Shown: positions 40,815 through 51,010 of the stretch, in pieces
Layout of the letters: each line of letters starts with the position of its first letter
Numbering within the stretch: the first letter of the stretch is position 1
Assembly: GCA_018340375.1 (NCBI GenBank)
Contig: JAFFJZ010000010.1
Coordinates: 1,240,001-1,304,000, forward strand
From: Gonatopus flavifemur
Lineage: Eukaryota > Arthropoda > Insecta > Hymenoptera > Dryinidae
Direction: 5' to 3'
DNA: 64,000 nt
Made by a program: the position numbers and the translations under genes
Notes under the pieces: generated by a model
What the model was told of the DNA's origin: nothing
Database searches by the model: none
What the model saw: the letters and a program-made list of their open reading frames with translations, nothing else

Positions 40815-41184
40815 CCCGTACAGAACAACCACCGATTCTCCACTCGGGACTTCGGTGGACTAGAGGTGGAGAATCAGTGGAGAAATGAGAGCCGTGGAAA
40901 TAAGGGAGAGTCTCCGTTGAGGCAACGGAGAGGCGACGTGGATTTGTCCGCCCCCTTTATTTTCAATAAAATTCATATCTGTCGATTTACACAACCAAAT
41001 TTCAATGAGTGAATCCACTAACATAAATTTTATTGAAAATAAAGGGGGCGGACAAATCCACGTCGTCTCTCCGTTGCCTCAACGGAGACTCTCCCTTATT
41101 TCCACGGCTCTCATTTCTCCACTGATTCTCCACCTCCAGTCCACCGAAGTCCTGGGTGGAGAATCGGTGGTTGTGCTGTACAGG
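40815..41184. mobile_element. near-identical 165-bp-arm hairpin element
   Basis: The left arm (about 40815-40978) and right arm (about 41021-41184) are inverted copies with only a few differences. Shared blocks are ACCACCGATTCTCCAC, GGTGGAGAATCAGTGGAGAA, GAGAGTCTCCGTTGAGGCAA and CCCCCTTTATTTTCAATAAA. The loop is about 42 bp. The CGTACAG/CTGTACAGG ends relate it to the CCCTAACAGCAC family. The small number of mismatches suggests a recent insertion or conversion between arms. Confidence 0.9.
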
Positions 41185-41951
41185 CGTGTTCCAAGGTGAG
41201 CCACCTAGCGGCGCGTGGAAGAGGGGCGAAGAGGGAGACTGGACAAGACGGAAAGTGAAATTTTGCGTGAATGTCATACCCTTACTTGTACCCTTGTTTC
41301 TGTGAATCTGGCCACAAGCTTGCATGACAACCTTGCAGCAAGGTTAATTTGCGATCTGCAGAGAGACTCATGTAAAATGAAATTTTTAGCAATTTTTTTA
41401 TTGCATAACGAATTAATTTGCCATTCGAACAGTGTGTTTCAGAAATTTAAGACCCCAAGGAACCCCTTAAAGTTCTTGAAAAATTAATCAAGCGGTGTGC
41501 TCCAAGTGGGACTGCAAGCAGGTATACGAGAGCGTGCGCGTGAAGGTTTTACCTATCGATTTCTTGGTCAAATGAACTTGCTGGTAAGGTATTCCAACAA
41601 TTGGTCACCCTTTTATGAATGGTGACCAATAATGTCCATCTTTTTAACGGTATTTTTGAGAATAATAGTAGCCTCCTCAAACGAAAATCTTAAACGTGTT
41701 TTTCTGGAAACATAACCCACCCTGGTTAAAAGAACCCATTGATTCTGACCAATTCTCATTAAATTACAATTAAACGTGGACAATGTTCTGACCAAATCTC
41801 ACCGGTGATTTTTCAATGAGATTTGGTCAGAACTTTCATGTGAATCTCGTTGAATCTGGCCAAATCTCACTAAATTATGATTAAACTTGGACAATGTTCT
41901 GCAGTCGTTTACATGAGTCTCTCTTCTTAACTGAAATATACATACATGATT
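41185..41951. other. 3' flank of the TNF-ligand gene
   Basis: No gene. A motif of about 35 bases (TAAATTA-ATTAAAC-TGGACAATGTTCTG) occurs twice, near 41758 and 41872, on either side of GAGATTTGGTCAGAAC. Related GAGATGTGACCAGAAT text recurs at 44660 and 44757. Confidence 0.45.
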
Positions 41952-44900
41952 TCACGTCGAACGTCTCTTATATCCGTTACTATTCGACAAAAGTACTAGC
42001 TGCATATAACTATGTCCCTCTCGCATGTTTATAAATCTAAGGAAAAGAAATGTGAATATTACGGTGATGAACACAAGAAACATGCAGAAAAATTCTATTA
42101 ACAATCTTGAGTGTAATTCATGCAGAATGTATGACAAACCTGTTACGTTCCTGCTGTTGAATGTGCAATCTATCTCCGCGACGAAGAGGTGTAACAACGC
42201 TCGTATGACAAGAAACTTCGGCCGCTGAGATCGCAGCAGCTGCCGCACATTTCACGAGCTTCTGAGTCGTCGAAGTTCCTTCGGAACTCAACAAAATCCA
42301 ATAAGAGTAATTTGTTGATTCGCCAAAGTAAAAGATCTACGAACAAAGTATATTGTCATCGTGGTGGTAAATATTTTTACGTAAAATTTCACACGCTCAC
42401 CTGCACAGAAATCATGTAGAGGCCATTGGTGGTGACTTCGATTGACTTTTTATCTTCTACCAAGTGAAATTTATTAAGATTATATTGTGAATCATTCTTA
42501 ATACTTTTGACCCAAGGACCGATATAAACTGAAATTTATATAATAACGTATTTTTGCAGAAAAGCTTTAGATTTGTGCGGTAATCCCAGCCTGGGTTAAT
42601 TACCTGCGTCGGTGAAATGTTGCTCTGGTACTGCACCTACGAACGTGGCTACCAGCGGACCTAGAATAATTTTTTCATTCTCAATTCATTCATTTCCATA
42701 TTTATCGCGTGAAGCGTTAAGATTCCAATACAGCAAGATATAGTTGGAAAAAAACATGCTGTCCCAAGTAACAAAAGAGGTTAAAAATACTAAGAACGTG
42801 TTTGGAAAGTCCTACGAAGGTGCTTAGATCTCCCAAATAAAACTGCCTTGCTAAAAATGCCAGGCAGAACCGTACAGAAAATCGTTGTCAGGCTTTGAAC
42901 GATTTCTTTCCCAGGTGATCCAGGCGAAAACTGACAAATCTTCTACCCGATTTGGTCTGGAATCACTAAATTGTGACATCTTGTCAAAACTTGGGAGGAA
43001 AATGTCCGTCAGTTTTTGACTGGATACCACAGTCTGTGTATTCCAAACAGAACCATCCCAACAAATTCCTGTCTGTTTTTCCGTGCGAGTTGGCAATTCC
43101 GGACCAAATCGGGTAGAACATTTGCCACTTTTTACCTAGATTACCTGTGAAGAAGAATTGTTTAAAGGCTGACAACAATTTCCTGTCCAGTTCTGTCTGG
43201 CATTTTTAGCAGGGTGTTTCGAATAATTATGTGCTATGCACCTTCGTAGAATATCTTTTCGGATTTATGCAAAATAGTCTCATTTGAACATTTTCTTTAT
43301 ATTCACAGAATAATCATAGCACATTTGAAAAGTTCTTGTGCTACTTGGGGTGATACCAATTTTGAAATCATTTACATCTGAATTATTTGTCCCACCCCAT
43401 ACAGCAAAAATTTTGCTTTGTCTTCTATTGGGTGTCAAAAAGATCTCTTATGCAGCAGTTCACACTGTCTTCAAGATGTCTCCGTTTATTGAATCTAAAA
43501 GACATCTTTTAGATTTTTTACCTAAGAAATCTTTTAGACAAAGCAAAATTTTTGCTGTATGGGACAGTACACAAAAATTGTATTATTCGGTATACGAGAT
43601 GTTCGTTATTGGGAGAAAAATGAAAAAAAAAAACAGCTAATCATCATGCAATTAGCTAAAAAATACTACAGATATACCCAATCGCCTGCGACTGCGTTTG
43701 GGCCGCCTTCTGTTCTTTTTTCTTCTGTTCTGTTTTTTACCTCTTCCCTCATTGTCTCTTCTCGACCTTGCAGTTCTAGATCCTCTCGATTCGGATACCA
43801 AATCGTCTTCTTGTTCTCGATCGTTATTATCATCATTAACTCGCGACGACATTTGTACGGTAGAATTGCTTTTATCGAACGGTATTATCGATCTTACGCT
43901 ACGTTTCAAATGATTTCTTTGTCTACCGTCCAAAATGGAATCCCTAGTTCCCAAATGATGAGGTGTCTCATCTTTGTCCTGATTTTCATTATCATTGGTA
44001 ACAATTTCTTTCACCGTGGATTTGTTATTCATACTGGCGATCACGTGTTCTTCTTCGTAATTCATTTTATAAACTCGTTCGTTGTAACTTGAGGATCTCA
44101 AATCGTTGTTCTTCAAGACGTTCCAATTGGAATCCACAAAGTATCTGGCATTGGGAGTAGTGCGAGACTTCAGATGTCGATGTGTCCATACACGATTTAA
44201 ATTTCGGTTTAATTTATCGTATTTCGACATAAGTATCAAGATGTTGGTGTTCACCAGATGCATCTGGAAAAAATGAACGAACATGTTTCATGTGCAAAGA
44301 AATAAGCTGTATTTATAAGGACCGCAACAAATGATTCATCTGAGCAGGAAGTAGGAAAATAGAATGAGAGCGGTTGAAGTTACACCTTTGATAGATAAAG
44401 TTTCTGATAAAAAGCTGTGATTATTCTCTTGAGCTCATCAAATGAGGTCATTGGTTTCATAAGACAAATGTAGGCTATGTAGTGTATACATTTACATTTT
44501 TGTTCCTGGTTTCGAATTTCGCTATCGTGATTTTCGCAATGATATCTCACGGAATTCACGAAATTCTCAAGATGATGCAAATTCATAAATGGATACTATA
44601 AATAATACACTGTGTAAAGCAGAAGTATTCTCCTATCTGGTTAAAAAGAATGAAAATTCCATGAGATGTGACCAGAATATCGTCCGAGATTCATCTCACC
44701 AAATCCCATTGACAAATGTTCGGATAAGATTCAATCAGATTTTTGTTCAATTCCAATGAGATGTGACCAGAATTAATAGGTCTCCTCAATAAAAGCTGCG
44801 TAGACTTTGATATAATCTTATAAAAATTATATATAATCCAATATTGAAAAGTAACCTCTAGGGAGTTTATGTAAAATTTTTATACAATTCTTATGTATTT

Positions 44901-45318
44901 AATCTTGACAACATTTTATGGAAGTTATATACAATATACATTTTACACATGGTACCAATTCTGTGAGGAAAACAGAAAGAAATACAATTTGTATTCATTG
45001 ACAAGTACGTTCATCATTGTATTGTTTTACATTATTTATTAAAAATTATTCAAATAATACGTTTACCTGAACTTGCAACGATTTTATTTCTTTTTTTATA
45101 TGCGACAGCATAACGGCAAACGTAATTGCCAGTACTAATATGGCGAGAGCTCGTGATCTTTGGAACATCTTTGATCTTTTGACGCTGCCAACAGTGACAT
45201 TCATGTCAACGTTCCATTCGATAAAACTAATAGGCGCAGTTTTCTTTTGATTAGTAATCGGAAGTCTTTCTGTGTCACTTTTCGTTTCGGGAGCCTCCAT
45301 TTCCACTTTTGTCGTCAT
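41952..45318 (-). CDS. egr: TNF-superfamily ligand, Eiger-like, complete, 6 exons
   Basis: Exons in transcript order: 45318-45067, 44263-43678, 42660-42604, 42528-42401, 42336-42140, 42036-41952. All are GT-AG and phases close to 434 aa, near the size of fly Eiger. This is a type II membrane protein: a basic cytosolic tail with KRSKMFQRSR, a transmembrane helix at about 57-72, then a long hydrophilic stalk. Near 255-278 the stalk becomes polybasic and contains RPKR (271-274), a furin-type site just before the C-terminal domain. Residues 280-434 fit a TNF homology domain: FVGAVPEQHF, VYIGPWVKS, TTNGLYMISVQIFYFG, a Cys pair (LVKC...EVSC), LRRGDRLHI and a terminal REGHSYMQLVLL strand. Fly Eiger binds Grindelwald and Wengen and drives JNK signalling; that role is by homology. 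The ATG at 45318 is the first in the exon. Confidence 0.87.
42773..43349. mobile_element. fold-back element in the TNF-ligand intron, split by a second element
   Basis: The outer ends CCCAAGTA and TACTTGGG mirror each other, and CCTACGAAGGTGC near 42811 mirrors GCACCTTCGTAG near 43239. The middle is occupied by the 42846-43214 element. All of it lies in the intron 42661-43677. Confidence 0.65.
42846..43214. mobile_element. TIR element nested in the 42773-43349 fold-back
   Basis: The ends are CCTTGCTAAAAATGCCAGGC and GTCTGGCATTTTTAGCAGGG, and inverted similarity runs on for about 60 bp. Fragments with the same TCTGGCATTT-AGCAGGG end appear near 60050-60069, and GTCCGACAG text near 37750-37870 looks related. 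Confidence 0.75.
43396..43563. mobile_element. MITE in the same TNF-ligand intron
   Basis: CCCATACAGCAAAAATTTTG and its exact inverse bound the element; the perfect match spans 28 bp (ending TTTGTCT/AGACAAA). Inside are paired AAGATCTC/AAATCTTT-type blocks. It lies 115 bp from the start of the intron (exon 2 end at 43678). Confidence 0.85.
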
Positions 45319-45345
45319 TGTCTTCGCCAAAGAAACTAAGTTAGA
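45319..45345 (-). other. 5' UTR part of TNF-ligand exon 1 and its probable acceptor
   Basis: On the minus strand CTCTAACTTAG precedes TTTCTTTGGCGAAGACA and the ATG. The acceptor would imply that an upstream non-coding exon exists, with the intron running toward 49 kb. Confidence 0.35.
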
Positions 45346-45544
45346 GACTAGTTAACACTATTATCACATCCAAAAAGCCCTAGAACAGTAAGAAAAAGTA
45401 AGTTACGTCGGTAGGAATATTATACTTATCCGTTCTTATCGTTCGATACTACACACATATCGATAAAACTCTTTCATTTTCAATAATCTGTGCTATTAAA
45501 CTAATTCATTGAATTACCGTGGTTTTAATTTTCAAAAGTTCAAT

Positions 45545-45755
45545 GCACAGCGAAAAATTTTGTGTCACAGGAGGTCCATTCGGAGTTTGTGTTGAAAACA
45601 ACATATCAAATTCTGAAATTCACAAATTTCCAGGGTAAATTTAACATTTTTGTGTTGATTCGATACATTTTTTGTGTTAACATTCAACATGAATTGCGAG
45701 TGAACCTCCTGAGAGATACACGTGTGTTAAAAATACACAAAATTTGTCACTGTGC
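45545..45755. mobile_element. TIR element
   Basis: GCACAGCGAAAAATTTTGTG at the left mirrors CACAAAATTTGTCACTGTGC at the right. AGGAGGTCCATTC and GAGTGAACCTCCT are also inverted. It lies upstream of the TNF-ligand coding start. Confidence 0.8.
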
Positions 45756-47139
45756 GGAGGAGTATTGGGGATCGACATACTTGTTCGAATTGTTAAAAGA
45801 AGGATAAATTGACCCACGCGAAGAAAGGTGCACGTGTATCAGCAGAGACTTTTATCCTATTGTAAAAATAATGAGACGTGCGACTTGTCCACAATTCATT
45901 CTACTACAGACTAATCTTTCATTCAGGGACAAACGCTTATATCCGCAGAATTCGTCATGGAACTGAGTTCAACGCTACACAAATACAAAACATGCTTCAC
46001 GTTATTCTGTATTATGACCCAGGTAATAGATACGAGTATGTATAACATTCCATTATCATTATACCAATGATTTATACAAAATATGATCATTTTAATCAAA
46101 TGAATTCCACATTATTTTTGAAATTGTCGAATAATTCGATTTTTATATAAATATGTCACAGCTCATTTTATATCTCAGTCATAAAAATTTCGTCGATATT
46201 CGTGAATCACTCGGTTCTCAATCGGTTCAAATACAAAAACTTACTAAATTTGAATCAAGTGGAAAAGTTTTTTCAGTAACCAAGTAGGATATGTTTGGAG
46301 TCACTTGGTGTTCCCGCGATTCCCCAAGTGACACAAAGAGTGGATAACACATTCTGAGGATATTGAAGAAAGTTTCTCAAAATATTCCATAAATAAAGGC
46401 GGTGCTTGAATTAGGAAGAAGATTGAAAAATTTCAATGAATTTCGAATCGCTCATTAGGAGAAATTCAAGGATCAGTATTACAAAAATCTGATTTATTTA
46501 AATCGCTTTCTCAAAGTATGCGTTTTATCCGAAACATCAGAAGTGAAGTATCAATACCGATTTTTTGATTAGAAAATGATTTTGGTCATCATTTGATTGT
46601 ACATGGAAAACAATGTGTGATTGAATTTACCAACGAGGGTGTTGGAATACGGCATTGTTAGAATTTCTGTTATTATTCACTAGAATTACACTCAAATGTA
46701 CTGATGTGATAGTGATCTTAACTGCGACCATCGTAAAATATACTAGAACTGTTATAAATATCATAAGAAATTTGAATAGTCCTTTATTTTACTGAATGCT
46801 TTAGTAAATCTTACGACACGTTTTTTTCCGCGTGGGTTGGAGTAATTTAATTTCAAAAGTTACTGTAGTTATTGAAGACAGATTTTCGCAGATATCAAAG
46901 GTAACCGCGAACTGCGGAGGTGTCATCCGGAATCAATGCATCAAAATGTGTATGTTGAGAAACAACTGTATCTTGGGCTGAGTAACAAAATATCTTGTGA
47001 CCTTGCCCAAATAAAACGCATTGGCGAAAACAAAAAAGTTATTTGTATGTCATTTTGACAAAAATGCATCACATGTCGATCATTGTCAAAATTTTCATCA
47101 AAAATTACTGAATTTTTCCGTGTAATTTGTTGGTGCAGA
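45756..47139. other. intergenic or intronic, nothing recognised
   Basis: Unique AT-rich DNA without a supported gene. It may be part of a long first intron of the TNF-ligand gene. Confidence 0.45.
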
Positions 47140-47600
47140 AAAGGAGCCGTCCATAAACTACGTAGCCTTGTTTTTGCGACTTTTTGGACCCCCCTCCCCA
47201 TTGAGCTCTACCGTGGCTTTTTTAACACCCCACACGTGGGAAATTAGTTTTTTACGTGCAACTAAATTAATTTCAATCGAATGAATTTTTATTCGAATAT
47301 AACCATAATAAAATTCTAATCAACTGAAATAAAAGATTAATTTTATTAAAATAAAATTTCTCTGATTTACAATGAAATTCATTTGAATCAAGAAGAATCT
47401 TATTTGATCCAATTAAACATCCATCCGGGTTTAAAAATTCTAATGGATCGTTTTTTTGGATGTTTATATAGAATTTACTTGCAAGTACAAGATGAATAAA
47501 AAAACTACGTAGCTTGGAACCGAACCCTCCATCCCCCCATGTAGCCCAGCGTAGCATTTGATCTCATCCCTCCCTCCCCCTTTTTTGGCCACGTACCCAA
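47140..47600. repeat. probable element with ACTACGTAG ends
   Basis: GTCCATAAACTACGTAGCC near 47151 and AAAAACTACGTAGCTTGGA near 47501 are accompanied by C-rich stretches (CCCCCCTCCCC, CCCTCCCTCCCCC). GTCCATAAACTACGTAG-type ends are common in insect transposons, but the boundaries here are not clear. Confidence 0.4.
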
Positions 47601-47737
47601 CTGACACGAAAGTGATGGTAAAGTACTGTGGACATGCCATTTCCACTGGGTTTCAATACTACATTGGAAACAAACGTTTTCTCATTGGAAAATGATGTGT
47701 TTTTGTCACAGCAATTCCAAACAGATCCCATTAAAAT

Positions 47738-48265
47738 TTACTTTCCAGCCGATTGTTGTGCTTTTGGGCGCTTTTGACGTGGTTCACCAGGGGCTGTCCA
47801 CTCGGATGACGGTCGTTTTGATTCCGGAGTGAAGTGATGGATTCGTGTTTCATCCATTGTAACATATCGACGCAAAAATTCCGGCTTGTTACGTTTAAAC
47901 ATGGCCAAAAACTGCTCAGAAGCATCAACGCGTTCTTGTTTTTGGTCAACAGGGAGAAAACGCGGCACCCACTTTGAACAGAGCTTGCTGATAGTCAAAT
48001 GCTAATGCAATATAAAGCCAACGCGTTCTTTTGATATTTTCACGATGTCAGCTGACTCACGCAACTTCCCTTTTCGATCATTCAAAACGATTTTATGGAT
48101 TTTTTTGATGTTTTCTGGTGTTACCGCCTCATTTGGACGTCCACTGAGTTCTGCATCATCGGTGTCAGCAAACGAACGTTTCATTGTGGTTTCTGATGGA
48201 GCGGAGTCCCCATAACACTTTCTAAGCCATTGCTTCGTTTGAACCTTCGTTTGAGCTTGTACCAA
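47738..48265 (-). pseudogene. mariner-family transposase relic
   Basis: On the minus strand one reading frame of 176 codons shows mariner transposase text: QWLRKCYGDSAPS, ELSGRPNEAVTPENIKKIHK, ISKERVGFILH, an in-frame TAG, then CSKWVPRFLP, FLRRYVTMDET, HHFTPESKRPS and QQSAGK. The first catalytic Asp (MDET) is present. The frame stops after QQSAGK, so the second and third catalytic acidic residues are missing. The N-terminal DNA-binding region is shortened between APSETTMKRSFA and ELSGRP. The gene is dead: one nonsense codon, an internal deletion and 3' loss. No terminal repeats were found. Confidence 0.9.
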
Positions 48266-50105
48266 ATGTAGTGACTATTTCAAAAATATTAACAAATATA
48301 CCATGACTGACTATCCATTGCGAACAACAGGACAATCATGGAACAATATTGGGCCAATTGTTCTTCACGGAGGTTTGTTTCTGACACATGTGCCAACCTT
48401 GGGACAAGCTTGGGGTTTTTTCAGTCTTGGCAATACCGACATGAGCAGTGAATGAAGCATTGTATTATTGAATTAAGGTGAGAAATTCATACAAAGATTT
48501 GATATAATCTGTGCCAACCATTTATACAGAGGTTTTATAAAACTCATACATAATTGTCAAATGTAATATAATAGTTTATGAATATAACATCCAAAAGACG
48601 AATTATCATAAGAAAAGAGCAAACGTCAAGACTATCATATTCCTTTTTCGAAGAAATAATAATACACGTATTTTAACTTGGTACGAATTCAAACAATGGC
48701 GCGATTTCACTTGACGAGGCAACGTCAACCACTGTTGCATTCTGGGAATACATATGCAAGTGATAATCGTGATATAAATGTTGTCATAATCATCTTTCAT
48801 TGTTTTTAACAGAAATTCGAAACAAGATCGCACGAGAAAGCATCTTATCTCGTTGAACTTTCTATTGATTTTTTTTTTAATCTCAAATTAACGACAACTG
48901 ATTCGAATTTCAACGATAAACTGTACATGAAAGTTTTAGCGCTTTCAAAGTGTCGCTTTGGTCTGTTTCTCTTCAAACCCTCCTCGGTGTTCCATGTAAA
49001 TATTTCGCGCAGTGTTTTATAATTTGATAACAAATGACCAATAATGTTGTTAAAATTTGAAAATTGACCCAGATATTTTCGAAAATAATTATAACAAATC
49101 ATGATATGTCAAATTGGAATTCGCATTTGTTATTAGTGTTTTTTTTCGATTGAGTTTTCTCCATTTCGTTCAACGTTTTTTGTTAGTCGACCTTGTATTT
49201 TCGAAGACTGCGTCAACGTAACGGTGAAAGACGGTTTCTTCCATTTGAGCGTGGGTGTAAATTCATATAAGTACTTGCGTAGTTGTGTTATACAAGTGCC
49301 ATTGATCCCTTAATTCATTAATCCACTCACCTGATTAACATGTCACCCTCTTCTCCCTCGGACGACTCGCACTGCAACAGGTGTCGTCGTCGATCATCGG
49401 GGAGTTAATCAGAGCATCGTGACGCCGGCTCACAAACTACTCGGTCTAGCCATATACACCATAAGTTCCGCTACCATATTTTATTTACTCCCTGTTGTGT
49501 CGTACGTTTGTGCCCCCTCTGTCCGCTTTCTTTCTTTCTTCTCTCCTTGGTTGGAATCTTTTCCTTCTCTTCTTCTTCCTCCTCCTCGCTCCCTGCTCCT
49601 CTCGACGCACACACCAACTCTCTTTCTTTCTTCGACCGGTCCAGAAGGACTGGCTTGTGAACTTTTCAAGAAGTGCTGCCAACTTTCCATCAGGTCATGG
49701 AGCTAGATCGTCAATGAGATCCACAAATGCGGAATCACCTCTGAAGCCCTTTCGTAAATGCATAACCGTCTCTCTAAAACATTCAAATTTGGATGATTCC
49801 TTGTTGAAAGTTTGTCAACTTTGTATTAGGTATTCAGAATTTGTCTCATCGATGCGATATCAAGAATATAAACAATTTATAATAATCGTATTTACGGGTA
49901 CAATATTGCATTCGGTGGATATAAAAAATCTCGTAGCGAAGAATTTTTGCATAGATATCCTGTTTGCGCCAAAAACTTCAATAAAAAAAACGATGTAGGA
50001 ATGACAATCTTTCACAAAATTTTCGAAAATTATCGATCAGGATCAAACTTTGAATAGAGATTTCTCTAGTTCTGATAGAAACGTGAAATGTATGCTTTGC
50101 ACTTG
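48266..50105. other. non-coding region with a possible distal TNF-ligand 5' exon
   Basis: At 49334 the minus strand has TTAATCAG|GTGAGTGG, a near-ideal donor. Just upstream, at about 49530-49650, the minus strand is strongly purine-rich (GAGGAGGAAGAAGAAGAG), as seen around some 5' UTRs. A non-coding first exon at about 49334-49650 spliced to the acceptor near 45335 is one reading. Frames through the pyrimidine-rich plus strand at 49419-49998 are compositional. The rest shows nothing. Confidence 0.3.
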
Positions 50106-50318
50106 AGGGTGTGCAAACCCTGTCGAATCGAACTTTATTCATACAAAACATGTCTAGGTTCTATTGATTCCTATAAACCCGGACAGCACCACAGTTCAGG
50201 AAGAGCTCATAATTAATTCGTTTGGAATCATAAAAATTCCAAAAAAAAGAGAAACATTTATCGGAGCTTGGCATATTTTTTATACAAGAAGCTCGGTTCG
50301 ACAAGGTCCGCACACCCC
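50106..50318. mobile_element. GTGTGC-end TIR element, copy 1
   Basis: GGGTGTGCAAACCCTGTCGA at the left mirrors TCGACAAGGTCCGCACACCC at the right, and CATACAAAACATG/TTTTTTATACAAG also pair. The same family lies at 61928-62066. Confidence 0.75.
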
Positions 50319-50396
50319 TATTTGCGCTATATAAACTCAGCCAGCACAAATGATCGATTTGGAATTCATAAAGACTTCCTAAAGACCTCTTGAATA

Positions 50397-50588
50397 GTTC
50401 ACGTTATGCTAATCGATATGTGTTTATTATGAATATTTTTAATTCAAAATGGAAACGTAATGAATACCCGGACAATTCATTATGAAATGTCGATATGAGT
50501 TCTTTCTGAACATTAGGTTGTTCATTCAAAGTTTATTTTGAATCCAAAATATTCATAATGAATACATATTGATGAGCATAACGGGAAC
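50397..50588. repeat. inverted repeat
   Basis: GTTCACGTTATGCTAATCGA at the left mirrors TTGATGAGCATAACGGGAAC at the right, and TTATTATGAATATTTT/ATATTCATAATGAAT pair inside. Confidence 0.7.
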
Positions 50589-50634
50589 TCGTGTGCTGTA
50601 TGGGAATTGTAATTAAATCCTACTACACGGAGAG

Positions 50635-50869
50635 AAGTATACGGTAAGGCTTACTATGAAGAATAGTTATTTGGTGACGGATATCTTAAAATTGTAATAA
50701 GTCCCAATCGAAATCGGATTGAACATGATAAACTGTTTACGTTACCATGGAAACGATAGGTTAACATCGTAATGATCATCAAACCACAAGTCATCACTCA
50801 CTTTTCACTCTAAAATTGCGATGAGAACTAGGGCGAATGGCAATCAGTCCCATATATTTTTCTCCGTGT
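50635..50869. mobile_element. TIR element carrying a perfect RFX X-box (copy 2 of the 12-kb repeat)
   Basis: The ends ACACGGAGAGAAGTATA and TATTTTTCTCCGTGT mirror each other. The body matches 11963-12140 over about 150 bases. At 50741-50754 it contains GTTACCATGGAAAC, an X-box matching GTNRCC-AT-GGNAAC, in the same position as the variant in the 12-kb copy. Confidence 0.75.
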
Positions 50870-50875
50870 AAGGGG

Positions 50876-51010
50876 GTAATTATTAGTGGGCGTGGACACT
50901 AGCCAAATTGTTTATTTCAAACTCTTCGAAAGCGCTTCGATAACGTTAAAATATCGCTATGTACAGCAATTTTACACGCATTAGAGAATTTTTTCGCCGG
51001 TAGCATCCCC
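50876..51010. repeat. half copy of the CTGTACAG palindrome family
   Basis: ACTAGCCAAATTGTTTATTTC, ATATCGCTATGTACAGCA and GCATCCCCT match the repeat in the last RFX intron and the one at 24963-25060, but the second arm is missing or diverged. Confidence 0.6.

Noticed and set aside
38764..41184. Regularly repeated 115-bp units resembling a repeat-spacer array
   Set aside because: The units have inverted termini, irregular spacing and different orientations, so they are transposon copies, not a CRISPR-like array; this is also eukaryotic DNA.
43559..44092. 177-codon plus-strand frame
   Set aside because: It is antisense to TNF-ligand exon 2, which has the splice sites and family match.
47210..47660. 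Minus-strand frames of 60-94 codons
   Set aside because: They lie inside a C-rich probable transposon and show no transposase or other family motif.
49419..49998. Plus-strand frames of 95 and 167 codons
   Set aside because: They arise from a pyrimidine-rich stretch, start at non-ATG codons and show no domain or splice support.
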